64,000 nt of DNA from Alkalihalobacillus pseudalcaliphilus. GTDB taxonomy: Bacteria > Bacillota > Bacilli > Bacillales > Bacillaceae_D. Under the pieces are notes generated by a model. It was given only the letters and a program-made list of their open reading frames with translations, was not told the origin of the DNA and searched no databases. How positions within the stretch are numbered: position 1 is the stretch's first letter; every line of letters starts with the position of its first letter. The stretch is taken from contig NZ_JAQQWS010000002.1 of NCBI RefSeq assembly GCF_028610675.1, forward strand, positions 124,001 through 188,000. Reading direction: 5' to 3'. The translations under genes were made by a program, and so were the position numbers. Positions 59,961 through 64,000 of this stretch are shown in pieces.

Positions 59961-60112
59961 CAGTTACTCAACCATTGTGAGGCAGTAACTACACGATAAA
60001 CCTCTTTCATGTCACTTACTCACCCATAGCACCGTAGTATCTACACGAAAACGCTCTTTCATGTCAGTTACTCAGCCCCCATGCGGCAGTAATTCCCGAT
60101 AAAACCGCACTT
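59961..60112 (+). repeat. 52-bp tandem repeat, 3 units
   Basis: CAGTTACTCA at 59961, CACTTACTCA at 60013 and CAGTTACTCA at 60065: spacing exactly 52 bp twice. Each unit continues with a GTA.CTACACGA-like segment and a CTCTTTCATGT box; CACGA and TCATG can pair with one mismatch. Same period as at 10858 and 35689. The gap 59869-60227 holds nothing else. Confidence 0.75.
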
Positions 60113-60227
60113 ACAGAAAAATCTAGCCAAAAAATCACGACTCTATCGAGTTAAACGCAAAGCTCTCACTTCAATACCAGCAAGTCAATCCCCGCACTAG
60201 CTCACACCCACCAGACTTCCACGCAAA

Positions 60228-60257
60228 AAAGAACCCTCTAATTAAAGAGAGTTCTTT
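60228..60257 (-). terminator. Terminator of ald
   Basis: AAAGAACCCTCT and AGAGAGTTCTTT arms with a 6-base loop; minus-strand T-run after it. Confidence 0.85.
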
Positions 60258-60274
60258 CCTTAATATAGTCACTA

Positions 60275-61405
60275 TTAAATGACTGCTACTTTGTTTAAAG
60301 CTTCTTCAACTGTTACTAACTCATAACCTAAGTCACGGGCAACGGCTGGATATGTCACAGCACCATTCGCAACATTAAGACCTAATGCTAATGCCGCATT
60401 TTCAGTTACTGCTTTCTCCACACCTTTATTAGCAATCTGAAGAGCATAAGGAATTGTTACATTTGTTAAACCTAATGTAGAAGTACGCGCTACCGCACCA
60501 GGCATATTCGCAACCGCATAGTGAACAACACCGTGCTTCACATATGTTGGGTTATCATGAGTAGTAATCGCATCAGCCGTTTCAATGATACCACCTTGGT
60601 CAACAGCAACGTCAACAACGACAGAACCAGGTGCCATTGATTTAATCATTTCTTCTGTAACAAGCTTAGGTGCTTTTGCTCCTGGGATTAATACAGCACC
60701 GATAACTAAATCAGACTCTTGAACTGCTTGAGCAATATTCATTGGGTTAGACATTAACGTCGTAATGCTATTTCCAAAGATGTCGTCTAATTGACGAAGA
60801 CGATCTGCACTTAAGTCGATCATCGTTACGTCCGCACCAAGACCTACAGCAATTTTCGCTGCGTTTGTTCCAACTACTCCACCACCGATAATCGTTACTT
60901 TACCACGCTTTACTCCCGGGATACCAGAAAGAAGGATTCCTTTTCCGCCTTTTGGTTTCTCTAGGAATTGAGCACCAACTTGAGATGCCATACGACCTGC
61001 AACCTCACTCATTGGCGTTAATAATGGAAGTGTACGATTCACTTCTACAGTTTCATAAGCAATCGCAATAACACCGCTCTCAACTAAAGCTTTTGCAAGC
61101 TCAGGCTCAGCAGCTAAGTGTAAGTAAGTGAATAAAATTAATCCTTTACGGAAATAACCATACTCTGAGCTTAATGGCTCTTTTACTTTCATAATCATGT
61201 CAGACTTTGCCCAAACATCTGCTGCTGCAGGGATAATTGTCGCACCAGCTTCAGCGTATGCCACATCCTCAAAGCCACTTCCTAAACCAGCGTTTTGCTC
61301 AACAAGTACTTCATGTCCTGAATTCTTTAATGAAACAACACCTGCTGGCGTAATTGCCACACGGTTTTCATTATTTTTAATTTCCTTTGGAATACCAATA
61401 ATCAT
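60275..61405 (-). CDS. ald: Alanine dehydrogenase
   Basis: About 376 residues; reversible NAD-dependent deamination of L-alanine to pyruvate. IGIPKEIKNNENRVAITPAG at the start, the catalytic Lys in MKVKEPLSSEY and His in FTYLHLAAEPEL, NAD loop TIIGGGVVGTNAAKIA, and VVDVAVDQGG are all family marks. The ATG at 61405 is 9 bases after AGGAGG; an ATG three codons before overlaps the site. Neighbouring adeR-like regulator and alanine symporter complete an alanine-use cluster. Confidence 0.96.
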   Translation of the reverse strand: MIIGIPKEIKNNENRVAITPAGVVSLKNSGHEVLVEQNAGLGSGFEDVAYAEAGATIIPAAADVWAKSDMIMKVKEPLSSEYGYFRKGLILFTYLHLAAEPELAKALVESGVIAIAYETVEVNRTLPLLTPMSEVAGRMASQVGAQFLEKPKGGKGILLSGIPGVKRGKVTIIGGGVVGTNAAKIAVGLGADVTMIDLSADRLRQLDDIFGNSITTLMSNPMNIAQAVQESDLVIGAVLIPGAKAPKLVTEEMIKSMAPGSVVVDVAVDQGGIIETADAITTHDNPTYVKHGVVHYAVANMPGAVARTSTLGLTNVTIPYALQIANKGVEKAVTENAALALGLNVANGAVTYPAVARDLGYELVTVEEALNKVAVI

Positions 61406-61495
61406 ATATGCCATCCTCCTAAAAGGTAATAATTAATCTATACACCTAGTATAAGATGGCCGATCTCATTTCCGCATTGTGATTACGTTTAAAAT

Positions 61496-61509
61496 TGTAA
61501 GCGTTTATT
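61496..61509 (-). promoter_or_regulatory. Weak cre-like sequence upstream of ald
   Basis: TGTAAGCGTTTATT matches 12 of 14 cre positions (final CA missing), 91 bp upstream of ald. Confidence 0.3.
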
Positions 61510-61525
61510 TGTGAAATTTCACAAA
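61508..61525. promoter_or_regulatory. Perfect 18-bp palindrome upstream of ald
   Basis: TTTGTGAAATTTCACAAA is its own reverse complement. It sits 5 bp past the adeR-like stop and about 103 bp upstream of ald, a good place for an activator site. Confidence 0.6.
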
Positions 61526-61529
61526 AGCA

Positions 61530-62762
61530 TTATTTTTGCTGTCTTTTTAATTTTAAATCCAAATAAAGCCCTAGCTTTTGTACAGGGTCCTTTAAATTAA
61601 TTGACGTTATTTCCTGTATTCGCTTCAACCTATAATTTAATGTATTAACGTGACAGTGTAATTCCTTCGCAGCATCATTGACATTACTATCCTTATCTAA
61701 CGTCACTTCTAATGACTCCAGTAAATTAGTCTTATTGGCTTTATCATAAAGCTGCAATCGCTCGATTACCGGATTTAATTGCATTCGTTTAATATGTTTT
61801 TGTTGTTTGAGGACATCTATATATTTAAAAATACCTAACTCATGATAAAAGTCCATATCCTCTAATTCATCTTGATACACTTGCTTAAGTTCAACGACCT
61901 TTAACGCTTCTTCATAACTTGCTTTCACATACTCATATTGTTGATAGGCATATCCACAACCAGAAATAATATCGTCTAGCCCAAACCGTTCTTTTACTTG
62001 AACTTTAAACGTCTCGATAAACTCTTTCGCATCATCCAGGTCCTCTTGATTAGAAGGTGAAATTAATAAAATCAACTGATTCTCATCAATCGTTTGAATT
62101 AATATATTGATCTTCTGGGTTGTTTTAGCCACATACACTAACTTCTTAGAGAGGTCTTGGTTAATTTCACGAAATGAAAAGACAACAACGGCTAAAGGTC
62201 CTGTTGATTGAAACCCGGTTGGCATGAGCTGTTTCGCTATTTGGTTGTGTTCAAAAGCTTCTCCTGTTATTAATTGCCATAATAACTCTTGATGGTTTTT
62301 CTCTTTGCGCTTCTTTTGTATATTAAGTTGCAGAAGCTGATTTTTGGCTTTACTCGCAGCGAGCTTTAAGTCTGCCAAGTCATTTTCGTTCAACTTTTTT
62401 TCTAATTCTAATATCCATATATATCCTAATACTTCTTGATCCTTTCGAATCGATACAGCAATGCGATTACCTAATCCAATCTCATTAATCTGTGGAATAA
62501 CTAATGGTTCATTACTCGTATTTAACTTCGGAATAACGCCTTCCTTCCAAAATTTATTAATGACACGCTCTGGAACTCTTCTTCCAATAATGGTGGCAAT
62601 TCTTGCTTCATCTGTTCTATCATCATGTGAACTATAGGCAAGCAAATGGTGATTCGAATCCTCTAATGTGACCGGACATTGAAATCTATCACTCACTGCA
62701 TCAACAAAATCCTCCAAAGAATCAAAAGGCCGATTAAATGTATGTTGATTCGATTTGGCCAT
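61530..62762 (-). CDS. adeR: PucR-family regulator, AdeR-like activator of ald
   Basis: 410 residues: N-terminal GAF-like sensory part (about 1-140), a GGDEF-like central region (about 160-290) and a C-terminal PucR helix-turn-helix (about 345-405, NDAAKELHCHVNTLNYRLKR, then IQEITSINLKDPVQ). In B. subtilis AdeR is the PucR-type activator of ald; here the gene lies directly upstream of ald on the same strand, 124 bp apart with a perfect palindrome between. AGGAGAA before the ATG. Confidence 0.87.
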   Translation of the reverse strand: MAKSNQHTFNRPFDSLEDFVDAVSDRFQCPVTLEDSNHHLLAYSSHDDRTDEARIATIIGRRVPERVINKFWKEGVIPKLNTSNEPLVIPQINEIGLGNRIAVSIRKDQEVLGYIWILELEKKLNENDLADLKLAASKAKNQLLQLNIQKKRKEKNHQELLWQLITGEAFEHNQIAKQLMPTGFQSTGPLAVVVFSFREINQDLSKKLVYVAKTTQKINILIQTIDENQLILLISPSNQEDLDDAKEFIETFKVQVKERFGLDDIISGCGYAYQQYEYVKASYEEALKVVELKQVYQDELEDMDFYHELGIFKYIDVLKQQKHIKRMQLNPVIERLQLYDKANKTNLLESLEVTLDKDSNVNDAAKELHCHVNTLNYRLKRIQEITSINLKDPVQKLGLYLDLKLKRQQK

Positions 62763-62921
62763 CTCTTATTCTCCTTTTATCCTAAATCTCTATTTTGAAA
62801 AAATTGTAATTGTGAACAAAATAATTCTTTTCTGATAATTAATTTACGCTTATATTGCATGTTATTATAGCACAGTTAAAATTTTTAATGACAGCTTTAG
62901 AAATTAAGGAGTGTAAATTGC

Positions 62922-64000
62922 ATGAACATCTTAGATATTCTAGACTCAATTAATGCAGTCTTATGGGGACCTCCTAGCCTTATATTATTATTTGGGACAG
63001 GTCTATTCTTAACCTTCCTTCTAAAAGGAGTTCAATTCAGACGATTAAAATATGCCTTTAAATTGGCGTTTTCTAGAGAAGGAAATAGTGCCGATTCCGG
63101 TGATGGTGACATTAGTAATTTTAAAGCCCTAATGACAACGCTTGCAGGTACAATTGGTATCGGAAACATTGCTGGTGTTGCAACCGCTGTTACATTAGGT
63201 GGTCCAGGAGCTATTTTCTGGATGTGGGTAGTTGGTTTGTTAGGTATGGCTACTAAGTATGCCGAAGCCTTATTGGCGATGAAATACCGCGTAAAAAATA
63301 GCAATGGTGAATTTTCATCTGGTCCGATGTATTACATAGAGCGTGGCCTTGGAAGTAAATTTAAGTGGCTAGCTGTTGCCTTTGCATTTTTTGGTGCGTT
63401 TGCCGCTTTAGGTATTGGTAATAGTGTACAATCTAATTCAGTTGCCGATGTTGCAAGTGCGAGTTTTGGCGTGCCAGCTTGGGTGACTGGTGTGGTTTTA
63501 GTTGTTTTTGTTACTTTCCTTATTTACGGAGGAATTCAAAGAATCAGCTCTGTATCTAGTGTCGTCATTCCAATGATGGCTATCTTTTATATGTTTGGTG
63601 CTTTTATCATTATTGTTATTAATTATGATTTAATTATTCCGGCTTTTCAGCTGATTTTCTATCATGCTTTTAACCCTGTTGCGGCTACGGGTGGTTTTGC
63701 GGGTATTATTGTCGCTGAGGCCATTCGTAATGGTGTTGCTCGTGGTATCTTCTCCAATGAGGCAGGTCTTGGTACAGCTGCTTTAATTGCAGGTAATGCT
63801 AAGGCTGACCACCCTGTTAAACAAGCACTAGTTGCCATGACAGGTACTTTCATTGTAACTATTGTCGTTTGTACATTCACAGGTTTAACCTTAATTATTA
63901 CAGGATTTTGGGATCAAACAGGTGGCCTAATTTCTGGGATTACTCATGACCCATCCTTAGAAGCTGGTGCTCTAACAGCTGCCGCTTTTGGCTCTCAGCT
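62922..64000 (+). CDS. Sodium:alanine symporter (AgcS family), partial
   Basis: At least 359 residues, cut by the right edge; the family is usually 450-490. TLAGTIGIGNIAGVATAVTL, GGPGAIFWMWVVGLLGMATK, EALLAMKYR and FSNEAGLGTAALIAGNAK are the AgcS/AlsT marks. It imports alanine or glycine with Na+ and is divergent from the adeR-ald pair, so uptake and deamination are probably co-regulated. AAGGAG lies 10 bases before the ATG. Confidence 0.93.
   Translation, partial: MNILDILDSINAVLWGPPSLILLFGTGLFLTFLLKGVQFRRLKYAFKLAFSREGNSADSGDGDISNFKALMTTLAGTIGIGNIAGVATAVTLGGPGAIFWMWVVGLLGMATKYAEALLAMKYRVKNSNGEFSSGPMYYIERGLGSKFKWLAVAFAFFGAFAALGIGNSVQSNSVADVASASFGVPAWVTGVVLVVFVTFLIYGGIQRISSVSSVVIPMMAIFYMFGAFIIIVINYDLIIPAFQLIFYHAFNPVAATGGFAGIIVAEAIRNGVARGIFSNEAGLGTAALIAGNAKADHPVKQALVAMTGTFIVTIVVCTFTGLTLIITGFWDQTGGLISGITHDPSLEAGALTAAAFGSQ

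Noticed and set aside
59961..60112. CRISPR array
   Set aside because: The 52-bp units are divergent along their full length with no constant repeat plus unique spacer, only 2-3 copies, and no cas genes.
61508..61525. Rex (NADH-sensor) operator
   Set aside because: The half sites TTGTGAA/TTCACAA fit but are separated by 2 instead of 4 bases, so I list it only as a palindrome.

Overview
The window is ordinary low-GC Firmicutes chromosome. Strong AGGAGG ribosome sites, GTG and TTG starts, a ZTP riboswitch before folD, MntR- and CcpA-type operators and many B. subtilis-like genes (mntABCD, ytvA, bcrC, azlCD, helD, ald-adeR) point to the family Bacillaceae. I see no rRNA, tRNA, CRISPR array, prophage or transposase gene.

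Layout. 1-8.3 kb: nucleotidyltransferase (cut by the left edge), ArsR-type regulator with MFS exporter, a D-Ala-D-Ala carboxypeptidase-like protein, an inactive M48-like membrane protein with ankyrin repeats, and an FtsX-type ABC exporter. 8.9-10.6 kb: two-component system. 11.2-13.5 kb: ECF sigma factor, PadR regulator and FtsW-like membrane protein with overlapping ends. 14.3-17.8 kb: mntABCD manganese importer with an MntR box. 18-20.5 kb: GntR-regulated ABC transporter and a glyoxalase-fold protein. 21.5-25.8 kb: BCCT transporter, divergent from a DUF485/acetate-type symporter pair with two perfect cre sites. 26-29.2 kb: zinc-ribbon protein, spermidine synthase-like protein, aldo/keto reductase pseudogene, ZTP riboswitch and folD. 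30-35.5 kb: five-gene intracellular sugar pathway (two Gfo/Idh/MocA oxidoreductases, ThuA-like protein, two TIM-barrel isomerases) with a divergent AraC regulator. 35.8-46.2 kb: membrane transporters, LOV-STAS blue-light receptor, HAD phosphatase, old yellow enzyme, Nudix, YhhN, hydrolase, BcrC, DinB and acetyltransferases. 47.2-54.2 kb: HelD, TrmB-type regulator, AzlCD, LLM flavoprotein, GNAT and SRPBCC protein. 55-57 kb: MFS/TetR pair. 57.3-59.9 kb: a system closely resembling the heme sensor HssRS, next to a small haem-oxidase-like membrane protein. 60.3-64 kb: alanine use (ald, adeR, sodium:alanine symporter cut by the right edge).

Most notable: (i) the intergenic space is crowded with related modular repeats ending in TTTTGTATGAAAGTT inverted termini, several starting in the T-tract of an intrinsic terminator; (ii) a second, 52-bp-period repeat occurs at three loci with a conserved CTCTTT loop and changing complementary arms; (iii) a GTTCAT direct repeat resembling an HssR box lies before the small haem-oxidase-like gene, suggesting a new heme-stress target; (iv) an M48 protease fold that has lost its catalytic residues is fused to ankyrin repeats. 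Many starts were moved to the codon that follows a good ribosome binding site.
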